DNA of 43,853 bases from Prochlorococcus sp. AG-347-I04 (GTDB taxonomy: Bacteria; Cyanobacteriota; Cyanobacteriia; PCC-6307; Cyanobiaceae). Position numbers and translations under genes: made by a program. Within the stretch, counting starts at the first letter, position 1; every line of letters starts with the position of its first letter. The stretch covers positions 1 through 43,853 of the forward strand of contig QCBL01000010.1 in the NCBI GenBank assembly GCA_003281625.1, written 5' to 3'. Shown here in pieces: positions 21,795 through 29,864 of this stretch. The notes under the pieces are model-generated. The model was not told the origin of the DNA, made no database searches, and worked only from the letters and a program-made list of their open reading frames with translations.

Positions 21795-23024
21795 ATGCCT
21801 GATAATTTTTATGGAGGATTAGATTTTGGAACTAGTGGTGCAAGAATATCAATAATTAACCTTCATAAGAAGTTAGTATATTCAAATTCAGTCCCATATT
21901 CATACAGCTTTAAAAATCCAAATTCTTGGATCGATTCTTGTGAAAATCTTTTATTTAATTTACCTTTTGAGTTAAAAAATAACCTTAATAAATTAGCTAT
22001 CTCTGGCACCTCGGGGACTTTAACAGCATCAAATTTGCAAGGAGAGCCTATAGGAGAAGCAATATCTTATGACCAAGCATGTAATGAACATAAGATCCTT
22101 CTTGAATCACTAACTTCTGGAGAAGATTATCTGCGAACTCCATACAGTAGTCTTGCTAAAGCTTTAAAACTAATAGATAAATATGGGACAAATATACTTT
22201 TGCGACATCAATCTGATTGGATCACTGGTTGGTTTTTAAAAGATTGGACTCATGGAGAAGAAGGTAATAATCTAAAACTTGGTTGGGATCTAAAAAAAGA
22301 ATCATGGCCAAAAAGCTTTCTAAATACTTCATGGCAAAAATGTCTACCTCAAATAATAAAAAGTGGAAAAATTATTGGAAAAGTGAATTTTGATTTAGCA
22401 GAGAGATTTAACTTGAACAAGAAATTAATATTAATCTCAGGCACCACTGACTCTAATGCAAGTGTAATAGCTGCTGGTTTAGGTAAAGAAGATGGTCTCA
22501 CAGTTTTAGGAACAACTATTGTAGTTAAGAAAATTATTGATAACCCTATAAAAAAACAAGGAATTACAAACCATAGAGTAAACGGCGATTGGATATGTGG
22601 AGGAGCATCAAACGCAGGATGTGGTATCTTGTCTCAGTTCTTCTCTGATTTAGAAATAAAGGAGCTCAGTCAACAAATAAATCCATCGAAAAACACTTCT
22701 TTAAATCTTTTGCCTCTTAATAGTATTGGAGAGAGATTTCCTGTTAATGATTCTAATTTAAAGCCGATACTTGGTCCAAGGCCAGTAAGTGACTCACTTT
22801 ATTTACATGCATTATTCGAAGGTCTAGCTGAAATCGAATTGAAAGGCTGGGAAAAGCTCGGCGAACTAACAGGTTCACTTCCCAAAAAAATTATTACTAT
22901 TGGTGGAGGTTCAAAAAACCCTCAGTGGAGAGCAATAAGAGAAAAAATCATCAATATACCAATAGTTTCATGTAAAAAAACCACTTCATTTGGTACTGCT
23001 TTGTTAGCGATTAACTCAAAATAA
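21795..23024 (+). CDS. FGGY-family carbohydrate kinase
   Basis: The 409-residue protein has the ATPase fold of FGGY kinases: the N-terminal phosphate loop GLDFGTSGARISI, GTTDSNASVIAAGLG in the second domain, TVLGTTIVV, and the C-terminal adenosine motif ITIGGGSKNPQWRAIRE. It is shorter than standard xylulokinases (about 490 residues) and resembles the cyanobacterial/plant XK1-type kinases, for which D-ribulose has been reported as substrate. The specific sugar cannot be read from the sequence. It sits 12 bases downstream of metK, and tRNA-Phe follows 93 bases later. Confidence 0.82.
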   Translation: MPDNFYGGLDFGTSGARISIINLHKKLVYSNSVPYSYSFKNPNSWIDSCENLLFNLPFELKNNLNKLAISGTSGTLTASNLQGEPIGEAISYDQACNEHKILLESLTSGEDYLRTPYSSLAKALKLIDKYGTNILLRHQSDWITGWFLKDWTHGEEGNNLKLGWDLKKESWPKSFLNTSWQKCLPQIIKSGKIIGKVNFDLAERFNLNKKLILISGTTDSNASVIAAGLGKEDGLTVLGTTIVVKKIIDNPIKKQGITNHRVNGDWICGGASNAGCGILSQFFSDLEIKELSQQINPSKNTSLNLLPLNSIGERFPVNDSNLKPILGPRPVSDSLYLHALFEGLAEIELKGWEKLGELTGSLPKKIITIGGGSKNPQWRAIREKIINIPIVSCKKTTSFGTALLAINSK

Positions 23025-23117
23025 AAGTTTTTTGTTGGATATTTAATGAAGATATAAAATTTTTAATTAAAAGGGTTTCACAAACTACACATCTTAATTT
23101 AAAGTATAAAGGTTAGA

Positions 23118-23190
23118 GCCGGGATAGCTCAGTTGGTAGAGCAGGCGACTGAAAATCGCCGTGTCCCCAGTTCAAATCTGGGTCCTGGCA
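23118..23190 (+). tRNA. tRNA-Phe (GAA anticodon)
   Basis: A 73-nt cloverleaf is visible. The acceptor stem is GCCGGGA/TCCTGGC with one G-T pair, the anticodon stem GGCGA/TCGCC, and the loop CTGAAAA gives anticodon GAA. The T-loop is TTCAAAT and the discriminator base A. CCA is not encoded. It is followed by a hairpin terminator, with no integrase or repeat nearby. Confidence 0.97.
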
Positions 23191-23195
23191 CCTTT

Positions 23196-23219
23196 AAAAC
23201 CTCTCCATAAAGGGGTTTT
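23196..23219 (+). terminator. Terminator after tRNA-Phe
   Basis: AAAACCTCT and AGGGGTTTT pair (one G-T) around CCATAA, followed by an AT-rich tract, five bases after the tRNA. The symmetric A and T runs would let it also stop transcription from the opposing gene at 23276-23695. Confidence 0.75.
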
Positions 23220-23275
23220 ATATTTTCTAGAAATGTAGAAACTTAATTTTTATTTTATTCTAAAATTTTTAATTT

Positions 23276-23695
23276 TTAGGTTTCCAATCTGCAGACTTGA
23301 CTAATCACACCCAAAATTAGCTCATCTCCATTTGGATCTTGCCAATCAGCGAAATCATTGAAATTACTATTTACTTCATCTGTAAAGACATCAACGTCTC
23401 TGAATGATTTTTCAAAACAATTTATATCCATTGTATATAGAATATCCTTTGTAATTTCACTTTTTGTTTTGGGAATAAATTTACTCAATATTCTCACAGA
23501 CCCATCTTCATTCCTTTTTATACTTTGCCTATCCCATAGCTGTTCTCCATATTCACTTTTAGGGACTCCAACCCATTCATGAGGTAAAGCATCTGATTTT
23601 TTTATTGAAATACAAAAGGAAACAATAATCGAAAGGGCTAAATAAATGATATTTCTAAAAAATATCGAACTGAATTTATTCTTAGAATCAATCAT
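23276..23695 (-). CDS. Secreted or anchored small protein, resembling the adhesin E-like fold
   Basis: The 139-residue product has an N-terminal hydrophobic helix (about residues 14-31) ending near KSDALPHEW, consistent with a signal peptide or anchor. The mature part has the pattern LWDRQSIKRNEDGSVRILSKF, a pair of cysteines (Cys93 region in MDINC and one near the end in SQVCRLET) and WQDPNGDELILGVI. This layout resembles the surface-adhesin E-like family, in which two conserved cysteines bracket the C-terminal half. I make that comparison from memory and it is tentative. It is a lone minus-strand gene between tRNA-Phe and the VTT-domain gene. No function can be assigned. Confidence 0.7.
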   Translation of the reverse strand: MIDSKNKFSSIFFRNIIYLALSIIVSFCISIKKSDALPHEWVGVPKSEYGEQLWDRQSIKRNEDGSVRILSKFIPKTKSEITKDILYTMDINCFEKSFRDVDVFTDEVNSNFNDFADWQDPNGDELILGVISQVCRLET

Positions 23696-23841
23696 GACTA
23701 TCTATGGAATACAAAAATCTTGTATGGGAGAAATATTAGATTAAAAATTTGTAAAAATTTTTATTGATATGTATTTCTATTATAGATAGAATCAAATATT
23801 AAAATTAAGAATTTACTTCCAATAAATTTACTAGAAAAATA

Positions 23842-24477
23842 ATGAATAAGATACAGAAATTTCTCTCAGTAGTTTTTTTCATTGCAATATTTGTTGTATT
23901 GATTTATTTAATCCAAAATTATGGGATTGAACCTCTGAGGAACAAAATAGAAAGTATGGGGATTTGGGCTCCTTTTGGAATATTCATCCTTAGAGGAGTA
24001 AGTATTATTTTACCTGCCCTTCCAAGTTCTGCTTATTCTCTGCTTGCTGGTTCATTACTAGGATTTCAAAAAGGTTACATGACTATAATCTTTTCTGATA
24101 TCGTTTTTTGCCAAGCTGCTTTCTTTATTGCGAGAAATTATGGTCGGGTTCCTGTACGTAATTTAGTAGGCCCAAAAGCAATGCAAAAGATTGAAAGTTT
24201 TAATCAAAACCAGCTAGAAGAAAATTTCTTTCTCATGACAGGTCTACTAATGACTGGCCTTTTTGATTTTCTAAGCTACGCAATTGGTATTGGAGGAACT
24301 CGCTGGAAAATATTTACTCCTGCATTATTAATAAGTCTTCTAATCAGTGACTCTATACTTGTAGCAGTAGGAGCTGGAGTTAGCCAGGGGGCAGGATTAT
24401 TTCTAGGGATTGCTCTATTGGGAATGTTTGCTTTAGCGACTATTACAGGACTGGCAAAAAATAAAATGACTAAATAA
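23842..24477 (+). CDS. VTT-domain (TVP38/TMEM64, DedA-like) membrane protein
   Basis: The 211-residue integral membrane protein has about five hydrophobic segments. It carries the VTT/SNARE-associated signature: a re-entrant region with LPALPSSAYSLLAGSLLGFQKGY (in two blocks), then FFIARNYGR and the later FDFLSYAIGIGGTRWKIF. Members of this superfamily act in membrane homeostasis and some are lipid scramblases, but the substrate here is unknown. It begins 146 bases after the divergent secreted-protein gene. The start ATG at 23842 gives a short charged N-terminus followed directly by the first helix. Confidence 0.85.
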   Translation: MNKIQKFLSVVFFIAIFVVLIYLIQNYGIEPLRNKIESMGIWAPFGIFILRGVSIILPALPSSAYSLLAGSLLGFQKGYMTIIFSDIVFCQAAFFIARNYGRVPVRNLVGPKAMQKIESFNQNQLEENFFLMTGLLMTGLFDFLSYAIGIGGTRWKIFTPALLISLLISDSILVAVGAGVSQGAGLFLGIALLGMFALATITGLAKNKMTK

Positions 24478-24594
24478 CAAAACAGTTGATAATTCTCTAA
24501 TCAAAGAAGAAAGATATGACATTTTCGCAAACAATAACTATATAAATAATGATTCATGCAAGAATAGAGGTCGATTAGTTTTTAAAGTTATTAG

Positions 24595-24774
24595 ATGACT
24601 CCATTTAGACCAACTTCATATAATCGCCCTGGAGAACAAATATCAACTACTCCTTCTGGATTAAAGGTAACTTCTGCAAAGAGATTAATGGTGGATTCAA
24701 TGGTAAGAATGATACAAAAAGCAGAAAATCATTCAGTAGAAGATAAACTTGACGAAGAATCTTACAATAATTAA
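24595..24774 (+). CDS. Small 59-residue protein upstream of cpeS, unknown function
   Basis: A plus-strand frame from ATG at 24595 encodes a hydrophilic protein that starts [20 protein letters not shown], continues [20 protein letters not shown], and ends in an acidic [10 protein letters not shown]. The N-terminal half is Pro/Arg/Thr-rich and the centre could form a helix. I recognise no family. Its last 26 bases overlap the start of cpeS in another frame, so the two are probably co-transcribed and coupled. Composition is less AT-driven than random frames here, favouring a real gene. A role connected with phycoerythrin is only suggested by position. Confidence 0.62.
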   Translation: MTPFRPTSYNRPGEQISTTPSGLKVTSAKRLMVDSMVRMIQKAENHSVEDKLDEESYNN

Positions 24775-25300
24775 TCAATTCATTGATAAAAGTATAGGAG
24801 AGTGGAAATCTATTAGAAGTACTCACACTTTAGCTTTTCAGGAATTTGAAAACTCAACTAGTAAAATATATATAAAACATATCAATAAAAAAAATAAAAA
24901 AGTCGTTGAAATTTTTCAAAATTATAAATATAGTTTAAACTTAGAAAGTATAGCTATTTCTATAAACTGGCAAGCTATTAGTGATTGGGACAATGATGAT
25001 ATCAGTGAGGGAGATAAAACTATTCTGATTTTTTTACCCAAAGATGAAAATTCAGGAATTGTTTTAAGAAATGTAGGTTATACAGAATCCTTTATTTCAT
25101 CATCCAATTATTTAGTTGATGAACAAAATAATTTATACATTAAAACTATTTATAAATCAACAGTTTCTGAAGAAAGAATCTCCTTTTTATCCACTCATGT
25201 AAGATCCAGATTTTCTACTATAAGAAATCTTGAAAATAACTCAGTTATACAGACTTCCCATACTTCAGAGATAAGGAATTTAGCTAGTTTAAAAGATTAA
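24749..25300 (+). CDS. cpeS: Phycoerythrobilin lyase of the CpeS/CpcS family
   Basis: CpeS/CpcS lyases attach bilins to the Cys82-equivalent of phycobiliproteins. The 183-residue product shows the family pattern: [15 protein letters not shown] near the start, [25 protein letters not shown], the paired [31 protein letters not shown] and the final SEIRNLASL. The start is TTG at 24749; no ATG lies near the expected N-terminus. It overlaps the upstream small gene by 26 bases and, at its 3' end, the convergent cpeB gene by 17 bases. CpeB is its obvious substrate; published work on a high-light Prochlorococcus CpeS, as I recall it, supports this. Confidence 0.88.
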   Translation: MTKNLTIINQFIDKSIGEWKSIRSTHTLAFQEFENSTSKIYIKHINKKNKKVVEIFQNYKYSLNLESIAISINWQAISDWDNDDISEGDKTILIFLPKDENSGIVLRNVGYTESFISSSNYLVDEQNNLYIKTIYKSTVSEERISFLSTHVRSRFSTIRNLENNSVIQTSHTSEIRNLASLKD

Positions 25301-25796
25301 TTATCCTTTCAAATTGAAACTCAGTTTCAGATATTAATTTAGGAAGAAAGCCTTTGTTCCCAGGCATATTATTAACTGTTGTATTCAAATCAGAGATAGT
25401 TGCATCTCGCATTAATTGAAAAACCCTTTTTGCATTTCTTAAAGGCACCCCAAGAGCAAGATAAGTATTTTTAAGATCCTTCAAACAATTTTTTTCTAAA
25501 ACTGATTCGTCATTAGAAATTAAAAGATAAGCAACAATCCTTAGGATTATTTCTCCATCTCTTAAACAAACGGACATCTTGTTTGTTGTATTTAAAGATA
25601 TTTTTGAATTAAGTGAATCTTTATTTTCGCAAATCATTGAAGTTACAGCGTCTGCTGCGATTGCATGTGAATTATTGGTAATTGAGGTTATTGCATCTAA
25701 TCTTAAGTTTGCACTATTAATAAATTCTTTTATATTACTTAAATCATTTAATTTCTTATCGACTGACAATAATTGATTATTCTTTGAAAATGACAT
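25284..25796 (-). CDS. cpeB: Phycoerythrin beta subunit, reduced form (CpeB)
   Basis: The 170-residue product is clearly a phycoerythrin beta chain: [38 protein letters not shown] and [17 protein letters not shown] align with the family. Cys77 in VCLRDGE corresponds to bilin-binding Cys82 and Cys56 in MICEN to Cys61. The Cys50 equivalent is Ala45, and the Cys158 region has no cysteine. The methylated Asn72 position appears to be Ser67. No alpha subunit or linker gene lies nearby. It is convergent with cpeS and overlaps it by 17 bases. In high-light Prochlorococcus this protein is too reduced to form a classical antenna and its role is debated. Confidence 0.92.
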   Translation of the reverse strand: MSFSKNNQLLSVDKKLNDLSNIKEFINSANLRLDAITSITNNSHAIAADAVTSMICENKDSLNSKISLNTTNKMSVCLRDGEIILRIVAYLLISNDESVLEKNCLKDLKNTYLALGVPLRNAKRVFQLMRDATISDLNTTVNNMPGNKGFLPKLISETEFQFERIINLLN

Positions 25797-25973
25797 TCCT
25801 GAATTAAAAATTTAAAGATCGGTATTAAGAATAATACAAAGCTAGTAAAAACAATACTATTTCAAACTTAACGCAACGCTTCTTAATTAATAACTTCATT
25901 CCAAAGTGATAGTTGAAATAATTCAAATAAAAAATTTTTTTCCGCTAATATAAAATTACTTTTAAATAAAGTT

Positions 25974-26180
25974 TTGGATCAACGGGATTTAAAATTATCA
26001 AAGAAACTTATTTCCTCATATAAAAAGAGATTGGAAAAAGAAATTCTAGACAGAGGTATGAAATTAAAGATGCCTCAAAATAAATTTGAAGAAATAATTA
26101 ATAACAATAATGAACTTATAAATTTAAAAAAAGCGTTAGAAGATCTAGAAACGGAATCTGAATCGCATAGCAAAATCTGA
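25974..26180 (+). CDS. Small 68-residue coiled protein of unknown function
   Basis: The frame starts with TTG at 25974 and encodes a charged, Lys/Glu/Asn-rich protein. It begins MDQRDLKLSKKLISSYKKRL and ends ALEDLETESESHSKI, likely mostly helical and perhaps coiled-coil. I recognise no domain. It lies 22 bases upstream of the helicase gene on the same strand, which suggests co-transcription. Lack of an ATG and low complexity keep confidence modest. Comparison with related strains would show whether the frame is conserved. Confidence 0.55.
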   Translation: MDQRDLKLSKKLISSYKKRLEKEILDRGMKLKMPQNKFEEIINNNNELINLKKALEDLETESESHSKI

Positions 26181-26202
26181 TTTTTGAAAAACCCTTCCAA
26201 AA

Positions 26203-28611
26203 GTGTCTCAAACCAACAATTTCCTTTTTAAGTCCTTAAACAATCAACAACTTCAAGCAGTAAAACATGTTTATGGACCACTATTAGTTGTAGCAGGTGC
26301 AGGTAGCGGAAAAACTAAGGCTCTTACTCACAGAATTGCAAACCTTATTGAGGGTAATTCTATAGACCCCTATAACATTCTTGCAGTCACTTTCACTAAC
26401 AAAGCAGCTAAAGAAATGAAAGCAAGATTAGAGGTTCTTTTAGCCCAAGAATTAGCTTTTAATCAATTTGGTCAGCCTTGGACAACTCTCAAAGAAATTG
26501 ATCAAAATCAATTAAGAACAAACGTTCACCAAGAGAGGCTTAAAGATCTTTGGATAGGTACTTTCCATTCTTTATTTTCAAGACTTCTGAGATACGATAT
26601 TGAAAAATATACTGATCCAGAAGGCCTAAAATGGACAAGGCAATTTTCAATTTACGATGAAACAGATTCTCAAACATTAGTAAAAGAAATTATTAGTCAA
26701 GATATGAATCTTGACCCAAAAAGATATGATCCCAAAAAGATTAAAAGATTAATAAGTAATGCTAAAAATCAATGCTTAACTTCTAATGATCTTTTAGAAA
26801 AAGCAGATAATAATTTTGATAGAACAGTTGCAGAAGCCTATAAGAAATATAGGATATCGCTCTCAAAAAATAATTCTTTAGACTTTGATGATCTTCTACT
26901 TTTGCCTGTTTTCTTATTGAGGCAAAATGATATAGTCAGAGACTATTGGCACAAAAGATTTAAACATATTTTAGTTGACGAATATCAAGATACAAATAGA
27001 ACACAATATGAACTTATAAAATTAATTACGGCTGGAAATACTGAACCAAAAAAATTCTTCAATTGGGAAGATCGGTCAATTTTTGTAGTTGGGGATGCTG
27101 ATCAAAGTATTTATAGTTTCAGAGCAGCTGACTTCAGAATTTTAATAGGTTTTCAAGAAGATTTTAAAACTTCAATCAACGACGATACAAAATCATCTTT
27201 AATTAAATTAGAAGAAAATTATAGGTCATCTTCCAATATACTTGATGCTGCAAACTCACTAATTGAAAACAACTCTGAAAGAATCGACAAAGTTTTAAAG
27301 GCCACTAAAGAAAAAGGGGAACTGTTAACGTTACTCAACTGTGATGATGAAATTTCCGAGGCAGAAGCAATTACCAATAAAATAAAATCACTTAATAACT
27401 ATAATCAAAACCCAATTTGGAAAAATTTTGCAATTTTATATAGAACCAGAGCTCAGTCGAGAGTGTTAGAAGAATCTCTTGTAAGGTGGCGTATTCCTTA
27501 TACAATTTTTGGAGGATTGCGTTTTTATGATAGAAGAGAAATTAAAGATGCAATAGCATATTTGAAAGTTCTGGTTAATTCTTCAGATAACATTAGTCTT
27601 TTACGAATCATAAATGTTCCTAGAAGAGGGATTGGTAAGACTACTATACAAAAACTTAATGAACTATCTAATAGGTTAAATATCCCATTATGGGAGGTTC
27701 TTAATGATAAGCAATGTCTTGAAGAAACAATAGGCCGATCATCAAAAGGAATTAATAAATTTACTGAAGTCATGAATGATCTACTGTGTTACCTAGAAAA
27801 TTCAGGTCCAGCTCAACTACTACAACTTATTTTAGAAAAAAGTGGTTATATAAGTGACTTGCTCTCTAGTGGGACTGAAGAATCTGAAGATAGAAGAAAT
27901 AACTTACAAGAACTAATTAATGCAGCTACTCAATATGAAGAAGAAACAGAAAGTGGAGATGTAGAGGGGTTTCTTTCTACAGCAGCCTTAACAACTGATA
28001 ATGATACGAAGAAAAATAATCCTAACTCTGTAACTCTCATGACTCTTCATAATAGTAAAGGTTTAGAATTTCAAAATGTCTTTATCACTGGGCTAGAACA
28101 AGGGCTCTTCCCTAGCCATAGATCAATAGATACTCCCTCACTTCTTGAAGAGGAGAGAAGATTATGCTATGTAGGTATTACAAGAGCTAAAGAAAGAGTT
28201 TTCTTAAGTCATGCCAGAGAAAGAAGATTATGGGGTGGAATGCGTGAAGCAACAATTCCTTCAATATTTCTTTCGGAAATACCTGAAAATTTAATGGATG
28301 GCGAATTACCACAAACTGGTGGTGCTTCAATTAGAAGAGATTGGCATCTTGATCGTTTAACTAGAGTGGATCGAAACAATCAAAATGAATTTGTTAACAA
28401 ACCAATTAATGCAGTAAGGAAATTATATTCGGGTCCCAGTAAAGGGAAAAGCTGGATAGTTGGAGATATGCTAATTCACTCAAAGTTTGGGAAAGGTGAA
28501 ATCATACATATTTTTGGGAGTGGGGAAAAAATATCTTTAGCAGTAAAATTTGGTGATAAAGGAAGTAAAATTCTAGATCCCAGATTAGCTCCAATTCGCT
28601 ATGTAAGTTAA
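26203..28611 (+). CDS. uvrD: UvrD/PcrA-type superfamily 1 DNA helicase
   Basis: This 3'-5' DNA helicase acts in repair and in removal of bound proteins. The 802-residue product has motif I VVAGAGSGKT (about 29-38), motif Ia AVTFTNKAAKEM, motif II VDEYQDTNRTQ, motif III VVGDADQSIYSFRAAD, motif IV ILYRTRAQSR, motif V VTLMTLHNSKGLEF and motif VI CYVGITRAK. A C-terminal GDMLIHSKFGKGEI segment resembles the Tudor-like tail of PcrA. The start is GTG at 26203; the family N-terminus (LNNQQLQAV) follows closely. The next gene starts 5 bases after the stop. UvrD versus PcrA naming is arbitrary in cyanobacteria. Confidence 0.95.
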   Translation: MSQTNNFLFKSLNNQQLQAVKHVYGPLLVVAGAGSGKTKALTHRIANLIEGNSIDPYNILAVTFTNKAAKEMKARLEVLLAQELAFNQFGQPWTTLKEIDQNQLRTNVHQERLKDLWIGTFHSLFSRLLRYDIEKYTDPEGLKWTRQFSIYDETDSQTLVKEIISQDMNLDPKRYDPKKIKRLISNAKNQCLTSNDLLEKADNNFDRTVAEAYKKYRISLSKNNSLDFDDLLLLPVFLLRQNDIVRDYWHKRFKHILVDEYQDTNRTQYELIKLITAGNTEPKKFFNWEDRSIFVVGDADQSIYSFRAADFRILIGFQEDFKTSINDDTKSSLIKLEENYRSSSNILDAANSLIENNSERIDKVLKATKEKGELLTLLNCDDEISEAEAITNKIKSLNNYNQNPIWKNFAILYRTRAQSRVLEESLVRWRIPYTIFGGLRFYDRREIKDAIAYLKVLVNSSDNISLLRIINVPRRGIGKTTIQKLNELSNRLNIPLWEVLNDKQCLEETIGRSSKGINKFTEVMNDLLCYLENSGPAQLLQLILEKSGYISDLLSSGTEESEDRRNNLQELINAATQYEEETESGDVEGFLSTAALTTDNDTKKNNPNSVTLMTLHNSKGLEFQNVFITGLEQGLFPSHRSIDTPSLLEEERRLCYVGITRAKERVFLSHARERRLWGGMREATIPSIFLSEIPENLMDGELPQTGGASIRRDWHLDRLTRVDRNNQNEFVNKPINAVRKLYSGPSKGKSWIVGDMLIHSKFGKGEIIHIFGSGEKISLAVKFGDKGSKILDPRLAPIRYVS

Positions 28612-28616
28612 AACTC

Positions 28617-29864
28617 ATGAACGATATCTCCGATTACATCCAAGGGGAATTAATCAAAACTCCATTCAATCTATATAACCTAATTGCTAAATACATAGAA
28701 ATTAATAACACTACTAAAGTAGCTTTTGTTGGCGGTTATTTAAGAGATTTATTAATTAGCAAATTCCACAAAAAATCGTTTTCTAAACCTGTAGATATTG
28801 ATCTTGTTATTGAAGGATCCTCTATATCTCTTGCAAAATTCATAAAAAAAAATATTGTAAATGTAGATTTATGTTTAATAAAGGAATTTAATTTATACAA
28901 CACTGTAGAAATAAATATTAATGACTATAAAATTGATATTGCTTCTGCAAGAAAAGAAATTTATTCTGCGCCAGGCTTAAATCCCACAGTAAATAAAAGT
29001 ACTATTGAAGAGGATCTTAAGAGGAGAGATTTCACTATAAACTCAATAGCATTCGAGGTCTCGACAAGGAAAATCTATGATCTTTATGGAGGAATTTCTG
29101 ATATAAAAAGTAAACGATTGAACTTACTTCACAGTAATAGTATTTCGGATGATCCAAGTAGATTAATTAGATGTGCAAAATATGCTTCAAGATTAGATTT
29201 CAATATTTCAAATAATTCCCTCAAACAATCTCAAGAAACAGTTAGAAAATGGCCATGGAAAGGTTCAGAAACTCATCGGAGAATGATTTACCCTCCTGCA
29301 CTAGGCATACGAATAAGGATGGAACTAGCTGAAATATGCAAACACGATAATTTGACTAATGTAATTTCGATAATTCATAAATGGGAAATTATCTCAATCT
29401 TAAATGAAAATATTAAAGTCGATAAAAGGTTTTTAAGAGGACTAAATTGGATTAAGAAGTTAAAGGGAAATCATATGCTTTACTTATTAAAAGATTCAGA
29501 AGATTTAGAAAAAGCATGTCAAAGATTTTTGGTAAATAATAGCGAGATTAAAATATTAGAAGATTATTTAAATATCAAAAAAATATTAAATACAAACCAA
29601 AAAAATTTCAATGATTTTTCTCCATCAAGTTGGACAGAATTTATTGAGGACAGAAACCTTAATGATGAGACAGTCAAATTATTAATTTGTGATGGAGGAC
29701 CATACTGGCATAAATTGTTTAAGTGGTTATTTATTTACAAATTCATAAAATCAAAAAAAGATGGAGAAACATTAAAAAAAGAAGGATGGGACTCAGGGAA
29801 GGAGATGGGAAAGGAAATTAAAAGATTAAGATATTTGGAAATTGACAACTTAAATAAAAATTAA
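28617..29864 (+). CDS. tRNA nucleotidyltransferase / poly(A) polymerase family protein
   Basis: The 415-residue product has the class II nucleotidyltransferase head: VAFVGGYLRDLLIS (about 33-46), the catalytic PVDIDLVIEG carboxylates, KIDIASARKEIYSAPG, and EEDLKRRDFTINSIAF, followed by DPSRLIRCAKYASRL. These motifs are shared by CCA-adding enzymes and poly(A) polymerases. Because none of the tRNA genes here encodes CCA, a CCA-adding (or A- or CC-adding) role is plausible. Which reaction it performs cannot be settled by eye. It follows the helicase gene by 5 bases and ends directly against the convergent selD fusion gene, with no bases between. Confidence 0.88.
   Translation: MNDISDYIQGELIKTPFNLYNLIAKYIEINNTTKVAFVGGYLRDLLISKFHKKSFSKPVDIDLVIEGSSISLAKFIKKNIVNVDLCLIKEFNLYNTVEININDYKIDIASARKEIYSAPGLNPTVNKSTIEEDLKRRDFTINSIAFEVSTRKIYDLYGGISDIKSKRLNLLHSNSISDDPSRLIRCAKYASRLDFNISNNSLKQSQETVRKWPWKGSETHRRMIYPPALGIRIRMELAEICKHDNLTNVISIIHKWEIISILNENIKVDKRFLRGLNWIKKLKGNHMLYLLKDSEDLEKACQRFLVNNSEIKILEDYLNIKKILNTNQKNFNDFSPSSWTEFIEDRNLNDETVKLLICDGGPYWHKLFKWLFIYKFIKSKKDGETLKKEGWDSGKEMGKEIKRLRYLEIDNLNKN

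Noticed and set aside
14400..23190. Possible genomic island or phage attachment at tRNA-Thr or tRNA-Phe
   Set aside because: No integrase, partial tRNA repeat, or shift in gene content was seen; flanking genes are core cyanobacterial genes.
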